Shown: one piece after another, positions 1-7,935 of the stretch
Layout of the letters: every line of letters begins with the position of its first letter
How positions within the stretch are numbered: position 1 is the first letter of the stretch
From: JBAXXL01 sp038206725
GTDB lineage: Bacteria > Bacteroidota > Ignavibacteria > Kapaibacteriales > UBA2268
NCBI GenBank assembly: GCA_038206725.1
Contig: JBBRAO010000026.1
Span: forward strand, 1 to 48,722
Direction of reading: 5' to 3'
Length of the DNA stretch: 48,722 nucleotides
Program-made: the position numbers and the translations under genes
Notes under the pieces: model-generated
Database searches by the model: none
The model's input: the letters and a program-made list of their open reading frames with translations, nothing else
What the model was told of the DNA's origin: nothing

Positions 1-338
1 CGTACTTTGCTCACGGCAAAGCCGCAAAGGTGGACTTAGCATATTCTTCATCTGTTAAAGACGATGCTTTATTCTCGATAAATTCATATCCAAACCCGGC
101 AGAAACAGAAAGCACGATTTCGTTAAATTTACTAAGCGCTTCAATAATCAATGTTGAAGTTTTTAACCAAAGTGGTATAAAGATAAAAACTTTGTTTAAT
201 GGCTCGGTAGCCACGGGCGCTCAAGAATTTATATGGAACCTGACAAATTCAGAAAAAAGTCGTGTAGCCGCTGGTGTTTATTTCGTAAGAGTTCATTCAG
301 CCGATGGTAGTTTAACAGACAAAATAGTTGTTAGATAG
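1..338 (+). CDS. C-terminal end of a T9SS-secreted protein (5' partial)
   Basis: The reading frame is open from base 3 of the window to the stop at 336-338, so the gene starts upstream and only about 111 residues are visible. The last ~80 residues form a T9SS type A sorting domain: a YPNPA start motif, alternating beta strands, a GIKIKTL-like strand, then AAGVYFVRV and a basic C-terminus ending KIVVR. In this family the domain directs export through the type IX system and is removed or anchored at the cell surface. The passenger domain lies outside the window, so its function cannot be told. The first in-frame ATG (30) is internal and is not the real start. A strong terminator follows the stop codon. 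Confidence 0.85.
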   Translation, partial: YFAHGKAAKVDLAYSSSVKDDALFSINSYPNPAETESTISLNLLSASIINVEVFNQSGIKIKTLFNGSVATGAQEFIWNLTNSEKSRVAAGVYFVRVHSADGSLTDKIVVR

Positions 339-365
339 AAACTCGTTAGTTTAATATAAAAATAT

Positions 366-396
366 GTCCGACTTCAAAAAAGCCGGACTTTTTTTT
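366..396 (+). terminator. Rho-independent terminator
   Basis: A hairpin with arms GTCCGACTT (366-374) and AAGCCGGAC (380-388), eight of nine bases paired with one A.C mismatch, is followed by eight T residues. It sits 28 bases after the T9SS gene stop and fits termination of that transcript. Confidence 0.85.
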
Positions 397-619
397 AAAA
401 TGTCCAATATATTATTTATCAATTAATCAACAAATGGTAAATCTTTATTAGTTTTCTCAAATACAATTCGAAGATAAAATTATTTGCTTTCTTCAGGGTA
501 AAATTCGTTTTTATAGTCATTGTTTTTGATAACAACACTCATAAATTCTGTGCTGTTATGTCCAGTAAAAACTACTATCGAAATAACGTAAATTTATTAA
601 TAGCAATTTTCATATTTAT

Positions 620-1330
620 TTATTTGCAATTTTCTTTAATTAAATCGTAAGCTTGGCTTAACCCTAATTCACCAGCTTTGCTCCAATCTAAACAAGCTCC
701 ATCTTTATCACCTAAATCTAATTTTGTATTACCTCTATTGTAATAAGCAATAGCCTGTTCAGGGTTTATTTCTATTGCCTTGTTATAATCAGCCATTGCC
801 CCTCGCTTATCACCTAAATCTGATTTTACAATACCGCGACCGTAATAAGCAATAGCATAGGATGGGTTTATTTCTATTGCCTTGTTATAATCAGCAATTG
901 CTCCTCGCTTATCACCTGAATTTGATTTTGCTGTACCGCGATTGTTATAAGCAAAAGCATCTTCAGGGTTTATTTCTATTGCCTTGTTATAATCAGCAAT
1001 TGCCCCTCGCTTATCACCTGAATTTGATTTTACAATACCGCGATTGTAATAAGCTTCAGCATATTCAGGGTTTATTTCTATTGCCTTGTTATAATCAGCA
1101 ATTGCCCCTTGATTATCACCTAAATTAAATTTTACAATACCGCGATTGTTATAAGCTTTAGCATCTTCAGGGTTTATTTCTATAGCCTTGTTATAATCAG
1201 CAATTGCCCCTTGCTTATCACCTAAATTTAATTTAGCATTACCGTTAGTTAAATACTCTTCGGCTGTTTGCGAAAAGCAATTGATACTTAATAACAAAAC
1301 TGACAAAATAATAAAAATCACCTGCTTCAT
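620..1330 (-). CDS. Secreted tetratricopeptide-repeat protein
   Basis: A 236-aa protein with an N-terminal signal peptide (MKQVIFIILSVLLLSINCFSQ, cut after about residue 20) followed by six TPR units of 34 residues; five carry the almost invariant block AIADYNKAIEINP. The DNA repeats with a 102-bp period, so unit number could change by slippage or recombination. TPRs are protein-interaction scaffolds; the partner is unknown. The start was placed at 1330 because GGAGG lies six bases upstream of this ATG and the signal peptide begins there; an upstream in-frame ATG at 1369 would add 13 polar residues before the signal sequence. No operon partner is seen: it converges on the gene fragment at the window start. 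Confidence 0.85.
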   Translation of the reverse strand: MKQVIFIILSVLLLSINCFSQTAEEYLTNGNAKLNLGDKQGAIADYNKAIEINPEDAKAYNNRGIVKFNLGDNQGAIADYNKAIEINPEYAEAYYNRGIVKSNSGDKRGAIADYNKAIEINPEDAFAYNNRGTAKSNSGDKRGAIADYNKAIEINPSYAIAYYGRGIVKSDLGDKRGAMADYNKAIEINPEQAIAYYNRGNTKLDLGDKDGACLDWSKAGELGLSQAYDLIKENCK

Positions 1331-1531
1331 AGAATCCTCCAAAAACTCAAACTGGGTTGCTAAATTCATTAATTAAGCTAAATTTTACAAGCCCATCTCT
1401 AATTGATAAATAACACTATTGCAAAATTACAATTATTTTTCATAAATTTCAAATACTACTTTTATTTTTTACCCCTTTCCACCCGAAGAAAATTTTCAAC
1501 CCAACCGGGGCTGAATTCGGATTTCGCTTTT

Positions 1532-1613
1532 ACCACGGGTTTCACCCGCGGTTATTGAGATGAAGCTACTTCGTAGCTGGAAGATGGCATCTCGACTCCG
1601 CTCGATGACCGGC
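1532..1613. repeat. Composite intergenic repeat: two hairpins plus a solo TIR-like copy
   Basis: Three modules lie end to end: a hairpin ACCACGGG/CCCGCGGT with loop TTTCA (1532-1552), a hairpin AGCTAC-TTC-GTAGCT (1564-1578), and a 35-bp copy of the terminal repeat found at both ends of the element at 15789-16143 (1579-1613, containing CTCGATGACCGG). The order hairpin then GAAGATG is the same as at the right end of that element. The rest of the 1370-1773 gap is AT-rich, with direct repeats of CATTCAAAATTC near 1625-1668; no gene is seen in it. Confidence 0.7.
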
Positions 1614-1689
1614 ACTATCTTCGCATTCAAAATTCATCATTCATTATTCATCATTCAAAATTCTGCTTTCCCACAGTCATATAAACAAC

Positions 1690-1721
1690 TTTTCCACATT
1701 CTTTTTCAAAAATGTGGAAAA
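1690..1721. other. Perfect 11-bp inverted repeat with DnaA-box-like cores
   Basis: Arms TTTTCCACATT (1690-1700) and AATGTGGAAAA (1711-1721) pair perfectly around a 10-base spacer. Each arm contains TTTTCCACA, one base from the DnaA box TTATCCACA, in opposite orientation. It lies about 50 bases beyond the rlmD stop on the minus strand, so a transcript-end hairpin is the simpler reading; there is no clear T-run after it. Confidence 0.5.
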
Positions 1722-1773
1722 TTGTAGAGTAGTTTAGAAATTGTGAACAAAATGTTCAAATATAGGTGGGAAA

Positions 1774-3189
1774 CTATCTTCTTTCCAAAAGGGCGATGGA
1801 TTCTATATGATAAGTTTGTGGGAACATATCGCACGGAACGATTCGCTCTATAATGTATTTATCGGATAAAATTTCGCAATCACGCGCTTGTGTCGCCGGA
1901 TTACAGCTCACGTAAACAATTCGCTTCGGTGCTAATTCTAATAAATGCGCCACTAAATTTTTGTGCATTCCGGCTCGCGGTGGATCAATAATTAAAACGT
2001 CCGCTGGTGGTAATGAATTCAGCAGGGCGGGGATGTGGTCTCTATGTAAGTCCTCGCAGAAGAATTCCACATTTGCCAGATTATTCAACTTCGCGTTTTT
2101 TCGTGCATCGCTTATGGCTGTTTCTGAAAGCTCTAATCCATAAATATGCTTTGCTTTTTTTGCCGCAGGAAGAGTGATTGAACCCGTACCGCAGTATAAA
2201 TCCCAAACAATGTCATTCGGTTTAATATCCGCTATTTCTATAATTTTTCCAATGAATCTATCTAATTGGTATGAATTTGTCTGGAAGAATGAGAAAGGGG
2301 AGATTTGGTAAGAGATTCCCAAAATATCCTCAGTTATAAATCCCGGTCCTTTAGAAAATACTATTGTTCCTACTGCAACCGGAGTAACTTTATTATTTAT
2401 AGCGTGAACAATATTGCTAACGGTTGGGAAAAATTCGCCAAATTCGTTTCTAAACCAGTCAGTAAACGTCCGCTCATTTTCTTCTTTTATATCATCAGTA
2501 ATAAGAATTGTCATAATCTCATTTTTTTTGACAGAATTCCTTATAGCGAGATTCTTCAAGAATCCTTTTTTGGTAAAAGTGTTATAGGCGGTTATTTTTA
2601 ATTCAACAGCTTTTAAACGAATTTTATTTACAATTTCGTCGTTTATTTCTTCATCAATTAAACAATACTCAAGGTCAATAACCTTATCGTATCTGCCGGG
2701 AACGTGCAAACCGAGAGCAAAATATTTATTTTCGATTTGGGAATCGGATTTTATCTCATCATCCATCAACCATCTACTGGCACTGAATGAATACTCCATT
2801 TTATTTCGATAATGAAATTCCCGAACCGATGGAATGGTTTCTTCGATTATTTTTGGTGATATTTTTGCAATATGCTCAAAAGAATCAATAACGTGCTGGC
2901 GTTTCCACTTCAATTGGTTCTGATAATCCAGCATTTGCCACGAGCATCCGCCGCAAGTTCCAAAGTATTTACATTTTGGTTCGATTCTCTCGCTTGAAGG
3001 TTCAAGAAGTTCCAACATATTCGCCATACAATACTTTTTCTTCTTTTTAATTACTAAGGCGTTAACTCGGTCACCTGCTATAGCTCCCTTTACGAAATAG
3101 ACCAATCCATCCTTACGAGCAACAGAAGAACCTTCGAATCCATTGGACTCAATTTCCAATTCTATTGTGATATTTTTACGATTTTTCAT
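1774..3189 (-). CDS. rlmD: 23S rRNA (uracil-C5)-methyltransferase, RlmD/RumA family
   Basis: A 471-aa SAM-dependent enzyme expected to make 5-methyluridine in 23S rRNA (U1939 in E. coli). An N-terminal TRAM-like domain (about residues 5-62) precedes the iron-sulfur cysteines C73, C79 and C82 (C-x5-C-x2-C) with a fourth at C176. The SAM-binding loop is VWDLYCGTGSITLPAA, followed by DPPRAG and the catalytic nucleophile C429 in VSCNP. The start is set at MKNRK (3189); a longer ORF from 3267 would add 26 hydrophobic residues and overlap the divergent gene at 3251. It is divergently transcribed from that gene with a 61-bp gap. Members of the family modify U747 or U1939; RlmD is preferred because the Fe-S cysteines are complete. 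Confidence 0.93.
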   Translation of the reverse strand: MKNRKNITIELEIESNGFEGSSVARKDGLVYFVKGAIAGDRVNALVIKKKKKYCMANMLELLEPSSERIEPKCKYFGTCGGCSWQMLDYQNQLKWKRQHVIDSFEHIAKISPKIIEETIPSVREFHYRNKMEYSFSASRWLMDDEIKSDSQIENKYFALGLHVPGRYDKVIDLEYCLIDEEINDEIVNKIRLKAVELKITAYNTFTKKGFLKNLAIRNSVKKNEIMTILITDDIKEENERTFTDWFRNEFGEFFPTVSNIVHAINNKVTPVAVGTIVFSKGPGFITEDILGISYQISPFSFFQTNSYQLDRFIGKIIEIADIKPNDIVWDLYCGTGSITLPAAKKAKHIYGLELSETAISDARKNAKLNNLANVEFFCEDLHRDHIPALLNSLPPADVLIIDPPRAGMHKNLVAHLLELAPKRIVYVSCNPATQARDCEILSDKYIIERIVPCDMFPQTYHIESIALLERR

Positions 3190-3250
3190 ATTATTTAATT
3201 TAAAAACTTTAATTTTGCATTTTATATATAAACAAATATAAGAATGAATA

Positions 3251-4564
3251 ATGAAAAAAACGTACATTTCTGTTTCAGCAGAAGAAGCGGTAAAAGTAAT
3301 AAAGAGCGGTGATAGAGTTCATATCCACGCTGTAGCTTGTTTTCCACAGGTTTTAGTAAATGCTATGTGCGAACGCGCCAGACGAGGTGAAATCGAAGAT
3401 GTAACAATACAACATCTTCATACAGAAGGCTTTGCGGCTTATGTTGAACCGGAATTCGAGAATATATTTAATCTCGAATCTTTTTTTGTTGGGGCTAATG
3501 TAAGAAAAGCAACTCAAGCGGGTCGCGCTGATTATATTCCGGTTTTTTTATGCGAAACAGCAACTTTGATATATCAAGGTATTTGTCCGGTTGATGTGGC
3601 ATTGGTTCAAATATCAAAACCAAATAAACACGGATGGGTGTCCTTAGGAGCTTCAGTTGAAGCTACCAGAGCCGCCATCGAGACTGCTCAAACAGTTATC
3701 GCCGTCATAAATTCTCACGTTCCAAAAGCTTGGGGCGATGCGATGATGCCTTTGGATTACTTCGATATATTTGTAGAGCACGATGAACCGCTTTACGAAG
3801 CACACACCCCCTGCATCAGTGAAATAGATACCAAAATCGGACATCAAGTTGCGTCTTTAGTCGAAGATGGTGCGACTTTACAAATGGGAATAGGGGCAAT
3901 ACCGAATGCTGTTTTAGCGGAGTTGGGTAATCATAGACGATTAGGCGTTCATACAGAAATGTTCTCCGACGGTTTAATCCCGCTTGTTGAAAAAGGAATT
4001 ATCACAGGTGAAGAGAAAAGGATTGATAAAAGAAGGATAGTCGCTTCATTTTTAATGGGCTCAAAAGCATTATACGACTTCGTTGACGATAATCCTATGG
4101 TTGCTATGATGGCTGTGGATTATACAAACTCGGTGCAGAATATAGCGAAAAATCCAAAAGTAACCGCGATAAATTCAGCGCTACAAATTGATTTAACGGG
4201 TCAGATTTGCGCCGATTCAATCGGGACACTGCATTATTCTGGCGTTGGTGGACAAGTAGATTTCATCAGCGGTGCCGCGAAAAGCGAAGGCGGAAAACCT
4301 ATTATTGCTATGCCATCATCGACGATTAAAGGAATAAGCAAAATAGTTCCTACTTTGACTGTTGGTGCGGGTGTTGTTACTACGCGTCCTGAAGTTCACT
4401 ATGTCGTTACTGAATACGGCATTGCTTATTTATATGGTAAATCATTACAAAAAAGAGCTAAAGCACTAATTGATATAGCTCATCCGTCTTATAGAGAAGA
4501 GCTAGAAAAAGCGGCTTTCGAACGCTTCGGAAGCCATTATTACTATATATCGAAAAAAATATAA
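3251..4564 (+). CDS. Acetyl-CoA hydrolase/transferase family protein (Cat1/4-hydroxybutyrate CoA-transferase-like)
   Basis: This 437-aa protein covers the full family I CoA-transferase fold. The N-terminal half (residues 1-190) contains the KPNKHGWVSLG segment and the C-terminal half has the glycine loop GIGAIPNAV (about 214-221) followed by VHTEMFSDG, where E236 matches the Glu that forms the CoA thioester intermediate. Family members move CoA between acetyl-CoA and acids such as succinate, butyrate or 4-hydroxybutyrate, or hydrolyse acetyl-CoA to acetate; the substrate cannot be read from sequence. A cytosolic role in acetate or short-chain acid metabolism is likely. It is followed after 21 bases by the nucleotidyltransferase gene on the same strand, suggesting co-transcription, though no metabolic link is obvious. 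Confidence 0.9.
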   Translation: MKKTYISVSAEEAVKVIKSGDRVHIHAVACFPQVLVNAMCERARRGEIEDVTIQHLHTEGFAAYVEPEFENIFNLESFFVGANVRKATQAGRADYIPVFLCETATLIYQGICPVDVALVQISKPNKHGWVSLGASVEATRAAIETAQTVIAVINSHVPKAWGDAMMPLDYFDIFVEHDEPLYEAHTPCISEIDTKIGHQVASLVEDGATLQMGIGAIPNAVLAELGNHRRLGVHTEMFSDGLIPLVEKGIITGEEKRIDKRRIVASFLMGSKALYDFVDDNPMVAMMAVDYTNSVQNIAKNPKVTAINSALQIDLTGQICADSIGTLHYSGVGGQVDFISGAAKSEGGKPIIAMPSSTIKGISKIVPTLTVGAGVVTTRPEVHYVVTEYGIAYLYGKSLQKRAKALIDIAHPSYREELEKAAFERFGSHYYYISKKI

Positions 4565-4585
4565 ACTAATACATCTGAGAATAGT

Positions 4586-7090
4586 ATGAAAAAAGCAGTT
4601 ATTATGGCAGGTGGTTTTGGCACGCGCTTAAGACCTCTAACAATGAGCATCCCAAAACCTATGGTTCCTATTATGAACGCTCCAATGATGGAGCATATAG
4701 TATATTTGTTGAAACACCATAATATAGTTGATGTAACCTCACTGCTTTATTTTCAGCCGGATACCATTATAAGTCATTTTGGCAAAGGTGTCGAGCACGG
4801 AATTGATATGAAGTATGTCATTGCCGAAGAAGATTACGGAACTGCCGGAGCTGTACGCAATGCCGCGGATGGTTTAAAAGAAAGATTTATTGTGATTAGT
4901 GGCGATGTTCTGACTGATTTCGATATTGAAAAAGCACTCGCTTTCCATATTGAAAAAGGCGCGATGGCTACAATACTTTTAACACGAGTAGAAACACCGC
5001 TTCAATACGGCATTGTGATGACCGAATCCGATGGTAAAATTTCACGATTTTTGGAAAAACCTTCGTGGGGACAAGTTTTCAGTGATACTATAAATACCGG
5101 TATCTATATTTTTGAACCGGAAATAATGGACCTAATCCCTTATCAAAAAGAATACGATTTTAGTCAGGATTTATTCCCCGATATGCTGAGAAAAGGATTG
5201 CCTTTATATGGCTACATCGCGGATGGTTATTGGCGCGATATCGGTAATTTGAACGAATATCAGCAAAGCCAATTGGACGCGCTTGATGGGAAATGTACTT
5301 TACATCACCCCGATTGCAGCGAAACCTCATTGCCGGGAGCATCTTCCGAAATCGCCTCGTCAGCAGTCTTCAACGAGAATAATCATATAGGCAAGAATAC
5401 AAAAATCGGCGAAGGTGCAGTTATAACTAATTGCATAATCGGCGATAAAGTAATAATCGGCAACGGTGTTAAACTGAACAGAACAACAATTTGGGACAAT
5501 GTTCAGATTGATGATTTCGCTGAGTTAAATTCCGATGTCATTTGCTCGAATTGTATTATCGGAGCAGAAGTTTTTATAGCTGATAATGTATTTATAGCAG
5601 AAAATTGCAAAATTGGTAAAAATGCGGTTATCAATTCCAATATTAAGCTTTGGCCCAATAAGCGAATCGAAGATGGTTCGACATTATCAACTTCATTAGT
5701 GCAGGAAGATAAATGGCAAAGAGAACTTTTCTCGGGTGCTCGTATCACGGGTATATCCAATATTGAAATTAATCCGGAATTTGCCGCAAAATTGGGCTCC
5801 GCTTTGGGCTTAACATTTGGCAAAAATACAACTATTTGCGCCAGCCGTGCCTCTGACCTTGTTTCAAGGATAATTAAGCGTGCTATAACTTGCGGTTTAG
5901 CATCTGTCGGCGTTAACGTATCCGATATTCAAGAAATACCAATTCCGCAAACAAGACAGGAACTGCGTAGCGGAAAATTTGAAGGTGGTATTCACGTTAG
6001 GCCTTCACTTCGTTTTCCTAATTGTACGGATATCATCATTTTTTCAAAAGATGGGCGGGATATTCCGATTTCCACAACCAAAAAAATTGAGCGCTATTTC
6101 TTCGGTGAAGATATAAAGCGCGTAAACTACAATGAAATTGGGAATTTGGTTTATTCAGACCGATCAATTAAAATTTACAACAATAAGTATCTGGTTGCAT
6201 TGGATATAGAAGCAATTCGGAAAAAGAATTTCAAACTTTTGATTGATTATTCTTACGGTATGGCTTCGACGATTTTCCCGAGCGTTTTGGGTCATCTGAA
6301 TGTAAATGCTTTATCTTTAAATAATTATATTGATCCTACAAGAATCCACCCCGATCCGGCTGATAACTTAATGGACGATGATCCAAGTGGAAAAATTATG
6401 ACATCGCTGGGCTATGAACTTGGATTTTCGATACTTCAAGGTGCTGAGAAGATTTCAGTAATTGACGAGCGTGGAAAATGGTATTCGCAAAATAGAATGT
6501 TATCAATTATCACTAAATTATTTTTGGAAACTAATCGTCATAGGGAACCGTACAAGATTGCGGTATCGGTTGCGGCGCCAAGCACCATTGATTTATTGGT
6601 AAAAGACTATAATGTAGAAGTAACCCGAGTAAAAAATAACCACTCTGCTATGATGGATATTACTTTGGACGATGATTACTTATTCGTCGGAGGTATTTAT
6701 GGTGGGTATGTTTTCAAAGATTTCTTATTTGCCTCAGATGCTATGTTCTCGATTGGCAAAATTTTGGAAATGCTTGCTATTTCGGGGCTAACAATTTCGC
6801 AAATTGATGAAAGCTTACCTGAAACATATAACAAATTGATTTTTGTTAGTGTACCGTGGTATAAAAAAGGCGCTGTGATGAGAAAAGCTATGGATTATAG
6901 TAACGATATGAAACGCGAGCTTATAGACGGAATAAAAATATTAGAAAACGAATCGGAAAATGCCCTGATATTACCCGATCAAGAAAAGGGTATATTTAGC
7001 ATTTTTGCTGAAAGTTATTCTGCTGAATCAGTGGAAGCGTTAACTAAAAAGTACGCTGAGCTGATTCACAAATGGAAATTAGAAAATTAA
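4586..7090 (+). CDS. Sugar-nucleotidyltransferase fused to a degenerate phosphomannomutase-like domain
   Basis: An 834-aa three-part protein. Residues 1-235 are a nucleotidyltransferase domain with the signature GGFGTRLRPLT (G9, G10, R14), SGDVLTD and EKP. Residues about 260-370 are left-handed beta-helix hexapeptide repeats (I-G-x-x-V/A pattern). Residues about 380-834 align with the alpha-D-phosphohexomutase fold. This arrangement is known for mannose-1-phosphate guanylyltransferases of actinobacteria, cyanobacteria and archaea. In the mutase part the usual TASHNP phosphoserine loop is replaced by GGIHVRPS, and the DGDGDR metal loop by VIDERG, so mutase activity is doubtful, as in other bacterial members. 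Probable role: GDP-mannose or a related NDP-sugar for glycans. It follows the CoA-transferase gene and precedes a PTS EIIA gene by 20 bases. Confidence 0.88.
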   Translation: MKKAVIMAGGFGTRLRPLTMSIPKPMVPIMNAPMMEHIVYLLKHHNIVDVTSLLYFQPDTIISHFGKGVEHGIDMKYVIAEEDYGTAGAVRNAADGLKERFIVISGDVLTDFDIEKALAFHIEKGAMATILLTRVETPLQYGIVMTESDGKISRFLEKPSWGQVFSDTINTGIYIFEPEIMDLIPYQKEYDFSQDLFPDMLRKGLPLYGYIADGYWRDIGNLNEYQQSQLDALDGKCTLHHPDCSETSLPGASSEIASSAVFNENNHIGKNTKIGEGAVITNCIIGDKVIIGNGVKLNRTTIWDNVQIDDFAELNSDVICSNCIIGAEVFIADNVFIAENCKIGKNAVINSNIKLWPNKRIEDGSTLSTSLVQEDKWQRELFSGARITGISNIEINPEFAAKLGSALGLTFGKNTTICASRASDLVSRIIKRAITCGLASVGVNVSDIQEIPIPQTRQELRSGKFEGGIHVRPSLRFPNCTDIIIFSKDGRDIPISTTKKIERYFFGEDIKRVNYNEIGNLVYSDRSIKIYNNKYLVALDIEAIRKKNFKLLIDYSYGMASTIFPSVLGHLNVNALSLNNYIDPTRIHPDPADNLMDDDPSGKIMTSLGYELGFSILQGAEKISVIDERGKWYSQNRMLSIITKLFLETNRHREPYKIAVSVAAPSTIDLLVKDYNVEVTRVKNNHSAMMDITLDDDYLFVGGIYGGYVFKDFLFASDAMFSIGKILEMLAISGLTISQIDESLPETYNKLIFVSVPWYKKGAVMRKAMDYSNDMKRELIDGIKILENESENALILPDQEKGIFSIFAESYSAESVEALTKKYAELIHKWKLEN

Positions 7091-7110
7091 TTTAAAAAAA
7101 GGAAATTTGT

Positions 7111-7563
7111 ATGTTACAAGAAATCATCAACATAAATTCAATCAAAGTCGGACTGACAGCCAAAAACAAGGATGACTTATTGAAGGCAATGGTTGATCTT
7201 GCAAGTAATTCAAATAAAGTCAGCGACAAAGAACGAGCGCTTAAAGAGATAATTCATAGAGAAGAAATTATGAGTACCGGCATAGGATTTGGAGTCGCAT
7301 TACCACACGCAAAAACCGGCGCGGTAGAAGACACTATTATCGCGGTGGGTGTTTTGGCGGAACCTATTGATTTCCAATCGTTGGACAACGTACCGGTAAA
7401 CCTTGTTTTTTTGATTTTGGGTAAGGAAAACAATGTCGGTTTGCATTTGAAATTGCTCAGCCGAATATCGCATTTGATGAATAATTCCGAGTTCAAAGAA
7501 AAACTACTCGCGGCAAAAGATGAAACAACCGCATACAATTTGATAAAAGAATATGACGCATAG
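7111..7563 (+). CDS. PTS EIIA domain protein (PtsN/fructose type)
   Basis: A 150-aa stand-alone EIIA domain of the mannitol/fructose/Ntr class. The phosphorylated histidine is H66 in GVALPHAKTG. No sugar-transporting EIIB or EIIC gene is nearby, so a regulatory role of PtsN type is more likely than sugar uptake; the phosphodonor would be HPr or NPr encoded elsewhere. AAAGGAAA lies 6-12 bases upstream of the ATG and is a clear ribosome binding site for this genome. It is the last gene of the forward run beginning at 3251 and is followed by a strong terminator. Confidence 0.88.
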   Translation: MLQEIININSIKVGLTAKNKDDLLKAMVDLASNSNKVSDKERALKEIIHREEIMSTGIGFGVALPHAKTGAVEDTIIAVGVLAEPIDFQSLDNVPVNLVFLILGKENNVGLHLKLLSRISHLMNNSEFKEKLLAAKDETTAYNLIKEYDA

Positions 7564-7594
7564 GGGTTTACAAGCCCCAATGTTTTAGAAAATC

Positions 7595-7636
7595 AAAATT
7601 GGACTCTACTTCAGAAGTTGGGTCCAATTTTTTTTT
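7595..7636 (+). terminator. Rho-independent terminator
   Basis: Perfect 10-bp stem AAAATTGGAC (7595-7604) with GTCCAATTTT (7622-7631), continuing into a run of T to 7636. It lies 32 bases after the EIIA stop and closes the 3251-7563 transcription unit. Confidence 0.88.
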
Positions 7637-7640
7637 GTGC

Positions 7641-7781
7641 CTCGTGGGGCTGTCTCAAAACTTGATTTTAGGATTACAAGCAAGGATGCTTATCCCACCA
7701 AGTCATTGACATATCGGTGGGTCAATCATCCCTGATTGACTAATAATTTGATGGTACTGAGTTTTGAGACAGCCCAACGAG
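7641..7781. mobile_element. Small non-coding TIR element (MITE-like)
   Basis: A 141-bp element bounded by inverted repeats CTCGT-G-GGGCTGTCTCAAAACT (22 bp, 7641-7662) and its complement ending in CAGCCC-A-ACGAG (7760-7781), with one mismatch. The GGGCTGTCTCAAAA end resembles the termini of transposase-bearing insertion sequences (recalled for IS1182-type elements; not checked). The interior has no ORF but holds a nested hairpin (CCCACC with GGTGGG inside GGATG with CATCC) that has a sequence-diverged relative at 25799-25852. No target duplication was established. It sits directly downstream of a terminator. Confidence 0.65.
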
Positions 7782-7792
7782 TGGAATTAGCA

Positions 7793-7825
7793 ACTCATCC
7801 GATGACTTCAAGTTATCGGATGAGT
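7793..7825. repeat. 33-nt palindromic repeat, copy 1
   Basis: Arm ACTCATCCGATGACTT, centre C, then the complementary arm with one change (AAGTTATCGG). First of five copies of this palindrome in the window (10151, 10561, 13453 and 46478 are the others). It lies between the TIR element and the VWA gene. Confidence 0.85.
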
Positions 7826-7935
7826 AAAAGAAAAGAAAGAAAAATAGAAAAATATTTGTTTAATAATTAAAATAATCATAATTTAGTCATAGAGTTATTA
7901 GAAAATTTGAAAAGTTAATAAATGGAATTGTATTT

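Noticed and set aside
862..1128. Plus-strand ORF of 88 aa with internal repeats
   Set aside because: It is the antisense reading of the TPR repeats; its periodicity comes from that gene.
620..1330. Regular repeats suggestive of a CRISPR array
   Set aside because: The 102-bp repeat is coding (TPR units) without spacers; no CRISPR array or cas gene is present in the window.
1740..1760. TTGTGAACAAAATGTTCAAA as a Rex operator
   Set aside because: The palindrome is imperfect and the site is downstream of rlmD, not in front of a gene.
7641..7781. Complete insertion sequence
   Set aside because: There is no transposase ORF inside the terminal repeats; only a non-coding element is supported.
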